A DNA stretch of 64,000 bases from Astrothelium macrocarpum. Its lineage: Eukaryota; Ascomycota; Dothideomycetes; Trypetheliales; Trypetheliaceae. The DNA lies in assembly GCA_021030915.1 (NCBI GenBank), contig JAGEMR010000070.1, forward strand, positions 94,274 to 158,273, read 5' to 3'. The position numbers and the translations under genes were made by a program. Below the pieces are notes generated by a model that was not told the origin of the DNA, searched no databases, and was given only the letters and a program-made list of their open reading frames with translations. Shown one piece after another: positions 9,961 through 19,827 of the stretch. How positions within the stretch are numbered: the stretch's first letter is position 1; each line of letters starts with the position of its first letter.

Positions 9961-12096
9961 TTAGACACAAATTTCCGGAACGCCGTTCGTGATATTTCCC
10001 TTATCTTTTGCTCTGCAAACCTCGTAACTCAGAACGGTGCCATCCAGATATGTAAGAATGATCCTCCACCTCCGTGTTGCGCCCTGCACTGGCCCAACTG
10101 CAATTCCAATGAGAGGAAACGGCGGCCTCTTTCCATGACGTTCCTGTTCCTCGAGTGGAATCTTGTGGGCCAATTTGAACGTATAAATATCAGTATTTCG
10201 AGTGACGTCGATCCTCGAGTCTCGCTTCTGTTGGTTTCGCTCGTCTTCTCGGCCAGAAGCCCCAACCTGCCACTGAGGTTGTGAATTCTTCAGGTATTGG
10301 ACATCAATCTCCATGTTGGCTATCATACCGGAATCGAGGGAAATTGGTTCTTTTAATGACCTTCTGCGCTTCCGTGATTTGGATCTGGGACCAGCTTGGT
10401 CTACTCCAAACTCAGTTTTGTTATTTGGTTTCGAGTGCTTGATCAGTTGGATGATAGCAACACGGCCTTTGGCACATCCAATCACGACCACACCCAATTC
10501 TTGTATCTCTTTGACCATATTGAGACGCTCATAAAGGGGAATAAGAGTGGGGAAATTAGTAGATTCCTTCAGTGGATTATGCAGAGTCTGAATTGGGCAA
10601 AACGGTTGCGGCAATTTCGAATCAGCATCAAAACTCATAACTGGTCCAAGTCCTGTGATTAGACGACTGTGTACTGGCTTCAGGCTACCATCATCGTTGT
10701 AATCGAGACGCGTGCGACCCATAGTATCACGTTCTGGCTGAAGTAAAAAAATATCGCGGATCGAAGTGTGCAAAATTGGACTATTCGAAAGTGGACTGAG
10801 GAGACCGGCTCTACAATTTTCTAGTATTGGAATCCACAATTGTGATCTCTCATTTACGGAGTCTGAGTGATTAAATGCCTTACTTCTGACAAAGAGACTC
10901 GGTTGCGATGAGGGGTGATGTGTCGTTGGAGCAAGCTGATTGATACTTGATGCAGGTTCTTCTTGATTCTGAAGCAACTCGCTTCCTTCGTCGCTTGTTC
11001 CTTCGACAGCACTACTCCCTTCACTGTCAGATTCTTCGCTATCTTCATAGTCAAGTTCTTCTCCTATCCAGAGCTCGACCTCAGTATCTTCAGTGTTAAC
11101 GTCCCAGAATAGACCGTTTAGTGTATGATGTTCTGATTTGACTGTTCTAAAAGACCGTTTGTCAAGGAAGAGAACATTCCAACCACCATGTTTCCCACTC
11201 ATCCGGAGATCCCAGTGGTCAAAAGTCCCATGGCGTTGCCTTGTTCTCATGACGAGGTCTTCAACATTACAACTGTGATGGAGGTCCCAAAGAGTCGTAA
11301 CTCCAAGAATGCTCGTACTTGCGAGAAATCGACCGTGTGGATCTTCGGGAGTATTGCAAAAGCTAATGTTTGGAATATTAGCGGCTATCAGGTTCGTTCT
11401 TAGGACAAGTCGTTGGCTGATTTCTCTATGATGTAGAAATGCGGAACCAGCATTGTTATCCTTCAAATCCTCAAAAAGATGGCTGCTTTGATGGGTATCG
11501 AGGCTTTGGCGGCCATATTCACCTGTCAGAGCGAAACTAAATACCGTGATTTCTTTTGCATTAGAGCTGACAGCAATCATACGCGCCTCTCGATGAACTG
11601 CCAGTCCCCACGCGCTCTTTCCGACGTTCTCATGAAAAAAAGGCCGCAGATACTCATTTCCATTGACCCAGTGACCGTCACGCTGGACCTTGGGCACTTG
11701 ATTGTCGATAGCCCGCAGCACGTCCTTAATATAGAAAGCGATGACGTCCCCATCATCGCAAGCTGCGACAATAATCTCGAGGTTGCCAAGACTCTCGATC
11801 AAGAGCTGATTTATTGAATGAGGAAACTCGGGAGTGTGATGACCATGTAAGCCAGGCGACGAGATAGGGAGCTTAATTTTCAACTTTGATGGTCCAAGCT
11901 CTTGTGAAGGGAATTGTGGTTCGAAAACTAGGACTTTGTCGATTGATGCAAGGAAGTACAGATTGTATTCGTGGGATAATCCAGTCAGATTGTTCTTCCA
12001 CTCCAAAAGTCGAGGTCTGCCATATTGGCTAGGCAAAAGAGATCTTTGGCATGCCCTTTGGGTCAGATGTATTTCATGGTCCGTTGAACTTTCCAT
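9961..12096 (-). CDS. CRT10: CRT10-like WD40 protein
   Basis: Single-exon gene, 711 residues, ATG at 12096. It resembles the fungal CRT10 family. Yeast Crt10 is linked to transcriptional control of ribonucleotide reductase genes after DNA damage. Beta-propeller-like segments occur at residues 40-125 (YNLYFLASIDKVLVF, EIIVAACDDGDVIAFYI), 155-195 (KSAWGLAVHREARMIAVSSN) and 260-310 (RFLASTSILGVTTLWDL), then an acidic low-complexity insert (DYEDSEESDSEGSS, about 345-385). The C-terminal half has GVVVIGCAKGRVAIIQL and a final repeat ILTYLDGTVLSYEV. The family call rests on overall pattern; function in this organism is inferred from yeast. Confidence 0.78.
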   Translation of the reverse strand: MESSTDHEIHLTQRACQRSLLPSQYGRPRLLEWKNNLTGLSHEYNLYFLASIDKVLVFEPQFPSQELGPSKLKIKLPISSPGLHGHHTPEFPHSINQLLIESLGNLEIIVAACDDGDVIAFYIKDVLRAIDNQVPKVQRDGHWVNGNEYLRPFFHENVGKSAWGLAVHREARMIAVSSNAKEITVFSFALTGEYGRQSLDTHQSSHLFEDLKDNNAGSAFLHHREISQRLVLRTNLIAANIPNISFCNTPEDPHGRFLASTSILGVTTLWDLHHSCNVEDLVMRTRQRHGTFDHWDLRMSGKHGGWNVLFLDKRSFRTVKSEHHTLNGLFWDVNTEDTEVELWIGEELDYEDSEESDSEGSSAVEGTSDEGSELLQNQEEPASSINQLAPTTHHPSSQPSLFVRSKAFNHSDSVNERSQLWIPILENCRAGLLSPLSNSPILHTSIRDIFLLQPERDTMGRTRLDYNDDGSLKPVHSRLITGLGPVMSFDADSKLPQPFCPIQTLHNPLKESTNFPTLIPLYERLNMVKEIQELGVVVIGCAKGRVAIIQLIKHSKPNNKTEFGVDQAGPRSKSRKRRRSLKEPISLDSGMIANMEIDVQYLKNSQPQWQVGASGREDERNQQKRDSRIDVTRNTDIYTFKLAHKIPLEEQERHGKRPPFPLIGIAVGPVQGATRRWRIILTYLDGTVLSYEVCRAKDKGNITNGVPEICV

Positions 12097-14019
12097 TGTA
12101 GATTAAAGAGCATTATGGAGGTACTGGAGGGTATGTTCGTAGGGGACTCATGATTCTGAGAGCTTAGATTCATGCTGCCCAAGCGAGCTTGGTCGACGTT
12201 TTAGCGTATGCAAAATTACGTATGGTCGGGATATGTGCACACCAAATGGAAACAGAACTCTACCTTACCTTAGGTCCCCATTTACTTTTGTCGCGAATCT
12301 CTATATACACCCGCTAGACTGATAGGTACCATCCTTATCATCATTTATTTTCTTTAGCTTGTCGTCCAGAAATGTTACTAAGTGAGAGCCTGTGTCTGAT
12401 TTTTGGCGCGCACTTGACGTACATTTATGCTAGCAACTGTGCAATGGAATGCATAGCCAAAATGACGTCGTGCTGTGGATACATGATAACAGAAGCAGCT
12501 GACCACAGTCATACAGCCAGCTTCAGAGTTATTTCTGACCACCAGATTGTCATGCAAGAGGAGCTCGATAACTTGGTCTACGAAAATAAACTCGGTAGAT
12601 GTGTTTGAACCAACCCATCTGGTCCAGGATCTGATCAAAGAATTGATGTCCAGCCATCTAGACTGGCAAAACCAGGCCAAGAAGATACCGCCAGAGACAA
12701 AAATTGTTCAATTACGGCCCTTGGGCCATTGGCGCAATTTGCCTACAGGAATAGCACCAAATTTGGCCTCTTCTTTTCAATACAGATACCACGCAGGGAT
12801 CAGGGGTGCGGAACCACGGCGGAAGATTTGCATGAAATTGAAAAGTTGAGATGCATAAAATAATGAACAATATTCGTTCAGGAAGACCCGGATTTCAGCT
12901 ACCCTACAACAGGTCGTAGCTTCTCTCATTTCACCTAAACCAGTTGCAAACTCGTACGATGTAACGTCCATTCTTATTGAGCAATGTATATTACTGAATC
13001 AGATTTGGAATTGCCGTGAAACGTCTCCCGCCTGTCGAGATCACCACAAAAGAGGAATGGAGACGTGGAGTGTCCCTCTGATCTCTTCTTCGAATACAAG
13101 ATCGTTCTTCTGATCGGATGACAATACAACCATCATGATACATATCTCATTAATAGTCTTGCTGCTGCAAAGGAGAAAATCGTGTCGCAGCGCATCTTCA
13201 GCGATGAGACAATGGCTGCATCCTCAGTCCCGCGATATCTAAGCAAATCGAACCGTCAACTTGAAACTGACCTTCAACTTCACGCCCGTCTCGCTCGTGA
13301 AAGAAGTTCTGTCCGAAAAAGAGACAATTAAGACAATGGTCGAAAATTCCGTTTCCAAAAATCGGAACATCGCGCAATACAAATAGAAAGGGCAAATCAT
13401 CACCGGAAGTTGGCAGCAAACTGCGCTCGATCTCAACCAAAACCAGAGCTTGTCCTTCTTCTCTGCAGGTGTGAAGCATACTAAGCCTCCTGGTACGATG
13501 AGGTGCGAGGGTTGCTTGACCTTACGAAGAAAACATAATCCGGTGTAATGCTTTACTTTTTAATCTCCTGCACCCTAGCTTCGTCCTTTGACACTTGCTC
13601 GCCGCTCTTTCTTTGCTACACACATCTATTCACTCCCTTCTTGTCGCTTTCCATCATCTTTCAAAACCTGATCCCTCACTGTAAGCCACTGTTTAGACGA
13701 AATTGGAATCTTTAGCATCAAATTCCTTTGTCTTCTCCCACACCGTATAGGTAAAGTTACGCTTTAGAGCCCGTAGTGAGTCTACGTAGGAGGTCTGCTT
13801 TACATTAATGAAACAATGTCCGCCTGCTGACTTTACCCTTTCCAGTGCTGTGGCCTAGGCTTGTCCTCTTGTCTTCGATGCTCTGCAGTCATCATTTCCA
13901 CCTTTCATTGGCAAGCTTCTCAGCTACCTTCAACGGACAGCAAGAGTGCATCTTGTATAAAGAACGTGTGATTCCACTTCCAACTAGTGACCCAGTACAG
14001 ACGCGTTCGACCCTGCTCC
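12097..14019. other. Gene-poor intergenic region
   Basis: About 1.9 kb without a supported gene. A TACCTTACCTTA motif lies at 12261, 165 bp upstream of the CRT10-like start. At 13212 an ATG opens 39 codons (starting MAASSVPRYLSKSNRQ), then TAA, then about 51 more codons in the same frame; this could be a decayed gene but has no recognisable match. The stretch 13560-13700 is pyrimidine-rich, like a fungal 5' leader, and precedes the CAP pseudogene. Confidence 0.45.
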
Positions 14020-15026
14020 ATGGCCATAATCATGCTTTACTCCACACTTTTTATCATTCTGCACATTGCTACTAGCGAGACGTCCCCTGCCGATGTCAGC
14101 GAACGCGATGTTGTCTTATTCACCGACGTTGTCACTGGTGTTGCAGTAGTAACCGAGGCTGCTGTCCTTGAGACAAGTGCACCTACCTTCTCCCTTGCCT
14201 TGCAAGGTATCTCGCCGTACTATTCCGATGGGTTCATTACCGTCAACCCGCTTCCGAAGACGAGCAGTCTCCCTAGCCCAAAATCCATTGGGGACATATG
14301 TGAAACATCTTCTGTAGCAGTTCCAGCGACAAGTAGCAACCATGTAACTTCGTCTTCTGTCTCTTCCACTAACCCTAGTAGCAGTGCTCGTCCAAGTACT
14401 TTCGCCGACATGGTCGTGGACCATCACAATGCTCACCATGCCAACCGCTCTGCTCATGATCATGCATGGGACCGGGACCTGGCGAACACTGCTGCAAAGA
14501 TCGCCGCAAACTGTTACTATGCTCACAACAAATAGGCGTTCCAATCGTAATAAGCTATTCAGACTATAATCTCATGCTGATGCGAATGTGTAGCCAAATT
14601 GACGGTGGTGGATATGGCTAGAACATTGCTACTAGTGTACCTCCAGACAACATTTCGTACGTTATTACGGACACCTTTTACAAGGGTGAGATGGTTTATT
14701 ACCAACAACTATACGGTGAGGCCAACCCTTCGATGGCTTTATCTGAACACTGGTGCCATTTCAGCCAATTGGTTTGGAAAGGAACCAGCTCGGTAGGATG
14801 CGCTGTCCAAGATTGCACTGGCCAAGGCTTGGGAAATGTTGGTAATGACGTGGCACCCCTTTTTTTAGTGTATAACTACAAACCACCAGGTATGCTTATG
14901 TTCCTCTTTCCTGTTCGCGTCTTCCTGATAAGTTTCTTAAGAACTTTCGATGGAGAATACGGTGACAATATTGGTCGACCTCTGGGTTACCCATCTATCT
15001 CTGACAACACCTTCGGCGTGCTCTGA
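14020..15026 (+). pseudogene. CAP/PR-1-like secreted protein gene, broken
   Basis: The ATG at 14020 opens a signal peptide (MAIIMLYSTLFIILHIATS), a Ser/Thr-rich linker, and then the start of a CAP (SCP/TAPS, PR-1, Pry-type) domain: FADMVVDHHNAHHANRSAH, then WDRDLANTAAKIAANCYYAHN near 14527. The frame then meets TAG at 14533. The rest of the domain is recognisable one frame over: QIDGGGYG, then TAG at 14619-14621 where the family has Gln, then NIAT, DTFYKGEMVYY, SEHWCHFSQLVWKGTSSVGCA and VYNYKPPG. After a possible intron-like stretch (GTATGC at 14890) comes the usual end GEYGDNIGRPLG. One frameshift and one CAG-to-TAG type stop are visible, so no full product is expected. CAP proteins of fungi are secreted and several bind sterols or lipids. 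Confidence 0.8.
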
Positions 15027-17433
15027 GCTTTACAATCATGTTGCTAATAATGATAGAATCACAGCCTTGAGCATCAAGAAGAAGCTGGCAAGATGTTTCA
15101 CTCTGGCTACCATCAACACCGTATCCTATGCTTCGAATAATTCGTCGCATACTATATGTGAGTATCGTTGGGCAGTCTTGATTGTCTTATCTTTTTGGTG
15201 GTGTCGCTTTCCATGATTCTTGTACTGCCTCGCGGTTCTCTCGTATTCTGCTGATATATTCTTTAAGTTCTTCTTCCTGAACTTCTTGATCAGAACTAAA
15301 AGCGTTGGGTGTTGAGCATCCATCTTTGGGTTGATGCTTCCTTGAACTTGGAGCGTCGGTCGTATTGACTGAGATAACAGGCCACATGCAACCAATACAA
15401 TAGAAATGTATTTGAGTTAGGCCAAGATCGTCGCCTCATGTTCCCATCCGCCCTTCACTGGGAGCTGTTTCCTTAAGATAGTTCGTTTTCCTTAACATGC
15501 AGGTCATCTGTGGAGGATGGAAGGCTGGATAGTCAATATTTTGATAGAACTATCAGAAAACGAAGGACTTCGATAAGACTTTTAGTAAGAAACATACAAT
15601 CTCGAGAGGCTTCACATTGGATAAGCCTGTGAACCGAAACGAATACCAATCAACGCGATGAAGCTAGTGATATCTTCTTAAACATGTCTATTTCTGGTGT
15701 CATTTTCTTACAATTAGCATTTAAACGTCGGAATCCAGATTAAATTCTCCTGTTCTATCTTCCAGATACGCTAATAAGATACCTGAAAAATGATGTCACT
15801 AATGTGAACATGGATTTTGAGAACTGCCTTTTAAATGAAAATGTTATGCATAATTATGCGTGCATATTCTTATGTAGTGAATAACCTAGAATATACCTAT
15901 CTGTTAAACATTGATCACGGTGGAGATATAAGAAGCTAATCAGAAGCTGATAGCTAAGGCCTGATATAGCCTTTAGAATTAAAATTACAATTAGAACTAT
16001 CTATGTCAGATTTTGAACTTGTTCAAGGGGGTGTCAAGGGTTCCCCCGCCATTAATGCTCATAATCTCCGCGCCCCCTCTCCTGTCCTTCTTATCGACCT
16101 TTTTAAATCTTTGAACGAGCTTTCTACCGGGGTTCATCACGGTTTGGGTAGCCTCATTTCGGATTTGAAGAACCGTCTTTTGTCCTTTCAAAAATTTTCT
16201 CTCACATCTCGCTAGACTTGGCATCAATTTTGTTGTGTGCAACTTCAGGTTTCATACCCTTGACTAACGCATTGTTCATCAATGCCTTATTCGTCTTCCT
16301 TTCGGCTTTGTGTGCTATGGTCTTTCTGATGACGGATTTCACGCCTGTGCCATCCTAGTAACATCAAATACCACTTCTAAGGTCATTTCAACTTTCAAAG
16401 AAAAGTCAGTACGGAGGCCACTAATAGCGATCGGGGGACTGATTGGTTTCTCGCAGTATCCACCCTCCGGAATGATCCTTGGACCTGCTAAAGTGTTTGA
16501 TATGTCGTCGCTTCTGCTAATGTCAGGCTATTATATAGAAGAGATGTAGTAGACTCGATTGACTTACATCACCACAAATCCTATTTCACTCTACCTGCTA
16601 TGGACCTTACTAATGGTTGCTAAGTACCAAAAGCTCAAAATTATTTAAAGATTAGGAGATGTGTGTCAGGTATAGGCGAGACCAACTTAGTGATGACCGT
16701 TTTAAAGGGCGGACTAGGTAAGCGTAACGGGCATTTCTGTCGTTCCATTTCCTCCTCGTAGTACGCCAACTCTGAGTGCCTCCCAATGGTCCACTTGGAG
16801 AATTCAGGATTTTAGGGCTGTAGGCTATTGAGTCTAATTGGATGAACCCTCAATCTACCCCGAAAGATCGCTAATGAATTACGGTGCTAATTAAGAGAAC
16901 ATCTCGTGATCGCTCCACAGTTCTATTTCAACGAAGTGCAATAAGAAAATCCAACGTCCTACGTCCATTGTTCACGGTATCTTTCCGTGTCGTCACGGGA
17001 ATTCTCTGAGTTAATATTGGTTCTTATCTAGAGACTTTCTGCGCAAAAAGACTAATTCAGCGAGTGTGGCTTAATTCCTAATGTTTGATTTGTGTAGCTC
17101 AGAGCCTCGGATATGCATTATGTCTACATCCGGTGCCGAAGGTTGGTGTAGATTGCAAATTGATTGTAAGGCGTACCACCAACAAGCAAGGCTCATCCTC
17201 CTCAAATTGATCTTCACCGATTTAGTCAGAACTTGCTTTTCCTTGGTTCTGGGCGTAGTCGCTTCCATATAGTGATTGGCTCAATGTTCAGACTGCATGT
17301 TTCTTCTTCCCAGGGGCAAGGCTGGTCACTGCAACATACGGCACAATAGCATGTCTACATAATAACGGATCTCTCGTCGCTCAAGCAAAGTGTATTCATA
17401 TCTTTCAGCCTCGTCGCTACGTCACATCCAGTC
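15027..17433. other. Gene-poor region with possible decayed fragments
   Basis: About 2.4 kb with no intact gene. The base composition is more AT-rich than flanking genes. On the minus strand between 16020 and 16450 several short protein-like stretches lie in different frames (for example MNNALVKGMKPEVAHNKIDA, and GLRTDFSLKVEMTLEVVFDV), separated by stops, which may be remains of an old gene. No family was recognised and no repeat boundary was found. Confidence 0.4.
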
Positions 17434-18733
17434 ATGGCAAGGTCTACGACATCATCTGCTACTCAAGACTCTTCTGATTTGATGCAAAGTCGGCAAGGTC
17501 AGCTAATCGCACTCAACGTTGTTATGTGCGTCATTAGCATCTTGTCAGTGTGGTTACGATTTCTTGCTAGAAAAATCTCAAAGGCGGGTTATTGGTGGGA
17601 TGATTGGATGTGTCTTGCTTCACTGGTAAGCATCACCATCCAGATTTATCTGTAATGGTGACTGACAAAATCTACGAAGCCGATTTCGTTGGTCGTGAAT
17701 ATCTTTAGCGCTGAACGTGAGCTCCAAGATACACACCTAACCAGAATTGAATTGACAAAGCCGTTTCCTAGTCGTGGATACCGGCCAAGGAAAGCACGAA
17801 TCTGTGGTACCATGGGGAGCGACGAGATATCTTCACCAACTCTATTTTGAGCTCCTTTTTTATAATGCAAGCCTCGTTTTCTTCAAACTATCACTCCTGT
17901 TCTTGTATAACAGAGTGTTCTCTCGACTCACATGGCTCAAAATTATCAGCTATATACTTGGTGGGCTGATTGTAATATGGCTGGTGGTAATCGAGTTTGT
18001 CTTAATCTTTCAATGTACTCCGATTCGGAGAGCTTGGGAAGAAACTGTGCCAGGGAAGTGCTTGAATCAAAAATCCTTGTTCCTTGCTCAATCCATCCCT
18101 ACGATCACTTTCGACGTCTCGATTTTGCTAATCGCAGTTCCCTTGGTTTGGAGGATGCAATTGCCTCTGTCGTCAAAAGTCGGTCTTATAGGAGTTTTTG
18201 GCATGGGTGGAATGTTAGTTCTCCGTGCCATTCTTATATATCCGTGCTCTAACAACTTTGCAGTGTCACTCTAATCAGTATAATGCGACTTTATTATACC
18301 CTTCAGACCGTGTATTCTGACTTGACGTGTTCGTCTTGCCAGGGTTCCTCCGAAACAGTGGCTGTGAAGCTAATAATTAAGTGCAGGGAACTATACAACT
18401 CTTGCGTTGTGGTCCGAATCTGAGGGCCCGATAGGTCTTTTAAGTGCATGCTTACCCACCTTCGGCGGAGTCGTCAAGAGGATCCTAAGAAAGTTTCGGA
18501 GGATAGTCTTTGGTGATCGTTCAAAATCTGGAAGCGCAAACCGCGACTCTTCTTTCAAGGCGACCCATGCGTCCCTTTCGAGCAGAGTTGTCGCAGGATC
18601 TGAATCAACAGCCGACCTTGCAAATAGTGATCTCAATGATCCTATTAAGATGAAAGACTTGCATCCTGGTGCAATTTACATTAAAAAGGATATACATATC
18701 TCGGATGAACAATCGCAGCGGGATTTTGTCTAA
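17434..18733 (+). CDS. Fungal rhodopsin-domain integral membrane protein (PTH11-like)
   Basis: Five exons: 17434..17625, 17680..17716, 17772..18213, 18264..18328, 18387..18733; 360 residues. All introns are 50-58 bp with recognisable branch sites (for example GACTGAC, CCTAAC, CTCTAAC). The product has about seven membrane segments and the features of the fungal rhodopsin-domain family: FLARKISKAGYWWDDWMC, then GQGKH, a cytoplasmic LSLLFLYNRVF, FQCTPIRRAWE, then the SDLTWNYTTLALWSESE motif, and a charged cytoplasmic tail. No CFEM domain precedes it. Proteins of this group are usually called PTH11-like receptors, but most have no known ligand or role. A paralogue lies at 43006. The last intron uses a GTTCGT donor, chosen because it restores TWNY, as in the paralogue. 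Confidence 0.85.
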
Positions 18734-18819
18734 ACAGAGCGATGCGTACCTGTAGAGATCGGGACCCTAATCTATATATCAAAACTTTTTTCTTCTCGCG
18801 AACCCAAACTGGGGATCCA

Positions 18820-19827
18820 CTACTTTCTCGTAGCCAGAATGAGGACCACAGGCCAGGTAACCTGCATGACTCCATCTGGTCCTCCCATAACCTTTGCCAG
18901 CTCTTCATAATATTTGTCTGCACTGATTTCTTTCGCGAATTGCTCAGTGAACTGAGGTAGTAGCACGCCAATGAATCGCTTGATTCCCTCAATATTCCAT
19001 GTCTTGGACCAAAATGCCCGATCAATTACATCAAATCTCTCCTCCTCATCCCGCTCTTGGTATTTCGTCACAACGACATGATCACACGCAGCCTCATCAT
19101 AGAAGCTCAGTGGTCGATCCGCATTCCATTTTCGCCGCTGTACCTTTCCCCATGTTTCCTCTGGCAGCTCCAAATCGTCCAGCCACGAGAATAATCGCGT
19201 TGTCGTCTGCTCCCAATGTGTTCCCTTCATAGGCCGGATTCTCGAATAGGCACGAATGCAGATCTCGTCAAATATGCGTTGGCACCGGGCCGCCTTGGTC
19301 GTGCTGCAGTTTTGCACGACTGGATCAACGAATATAGGACGGCCGTAGAACCAAATCGCGAGGGTACCGCCAGGGGCAAGGCACTCGCCGAAGGATGTGA
19401 GCGCTTTAGGCGCATCCATCAACGGAATGGCTTCTGCAACGGCGAGCAAGTCCACCGTGCCTGGCGTGGTGATGCCGGCCCGGGAGACATCCTCACCATT
19501 GGCTTTGTAAACAGTCACATTGACGATCTCATCACGAGCGAGGCGCTGTTTTGCGACTTCGACGTGGGTATCTCCGGAATCGGAGGCGTGGACTTCGTCA
19601 AAGCGTCTGGAGAAGACAGCGGCGGCGTTACCAGGCCCAGTGCCGATGTCTTCGGCTAAAGCCCAGCGATTGTTGCCGATTTTGGCGTGGTAGTCGTAGA
19701 TTAGGTCGTAGAACGCGGATGAATACGTGGGACGGGAGTCAAGGTAGATGTCCCAGTACGAATGGTTGATTTCTTGCGTATTAAAGACAATGCTACCTTT
19801 TTCCTTGGTCGATGTTGGTGTGGGCAT
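18820..19827 (-). CDS. Class I SAM-dependent methyltransferase
   Basis: Single-exon gene, 335 residues; the ATG at 19827 is used because the longer frame starts on TTG. The protein begins with a motif typical of the Crg1/TmtA-like group (SYWDIYLDSRPTYSSAFYDLI), followed by the SAM-binding motif I LAEDIGTGPGNAA near residue 60, an acidic residue at the end of strand 2 (VHASDSG) and a motif IV-like DLLAVAEAIPLMD. These proteins methylate small molecules; yeast Crg1 acts on cantharidin, and others on trans-aconitate. The substrate here is unknown. Its 3' end faces the rhodopsin-domain gene only 86 bp away; the two are convergent. Confidence 0.88.
   Translation of the reverse strand: MPTPTSTKEKGSIVFNTQEINHSYWDIYLDSRPTYSSAFYDLIYDYHAKIGNNRWALAEDIGTGPGNAAAVFSRRFDEVHASDSGDTHVEVAKQRLARDEIVNVTVYKANGEDVSRAGITTPGTVDLLAVAEAIPLMDAPKALTSFGECLAPGGTLAIWFYGRPIFVDPVVQNCSTTKAARCQRIFDEICIRAYSRIRPMKGTHWEQTTTRLFSWLDDLELPEETWGKVQRRKWNADRPLSFYDEAACDHVVVTKYQERDEEERFDVIDRAFWSKTWNIEGIKRFIGVLLPQFTEQFAKEISADKYYEELAKVMGGPDGVMQVTWPVVLILATRK

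Noticed and set aside
12547..12849. 100-codon plus-strand frame
   Set aside because: Partly protein-like but without an ATG in good context, homologue pattern or exon partners; kept only as part of a gap description.
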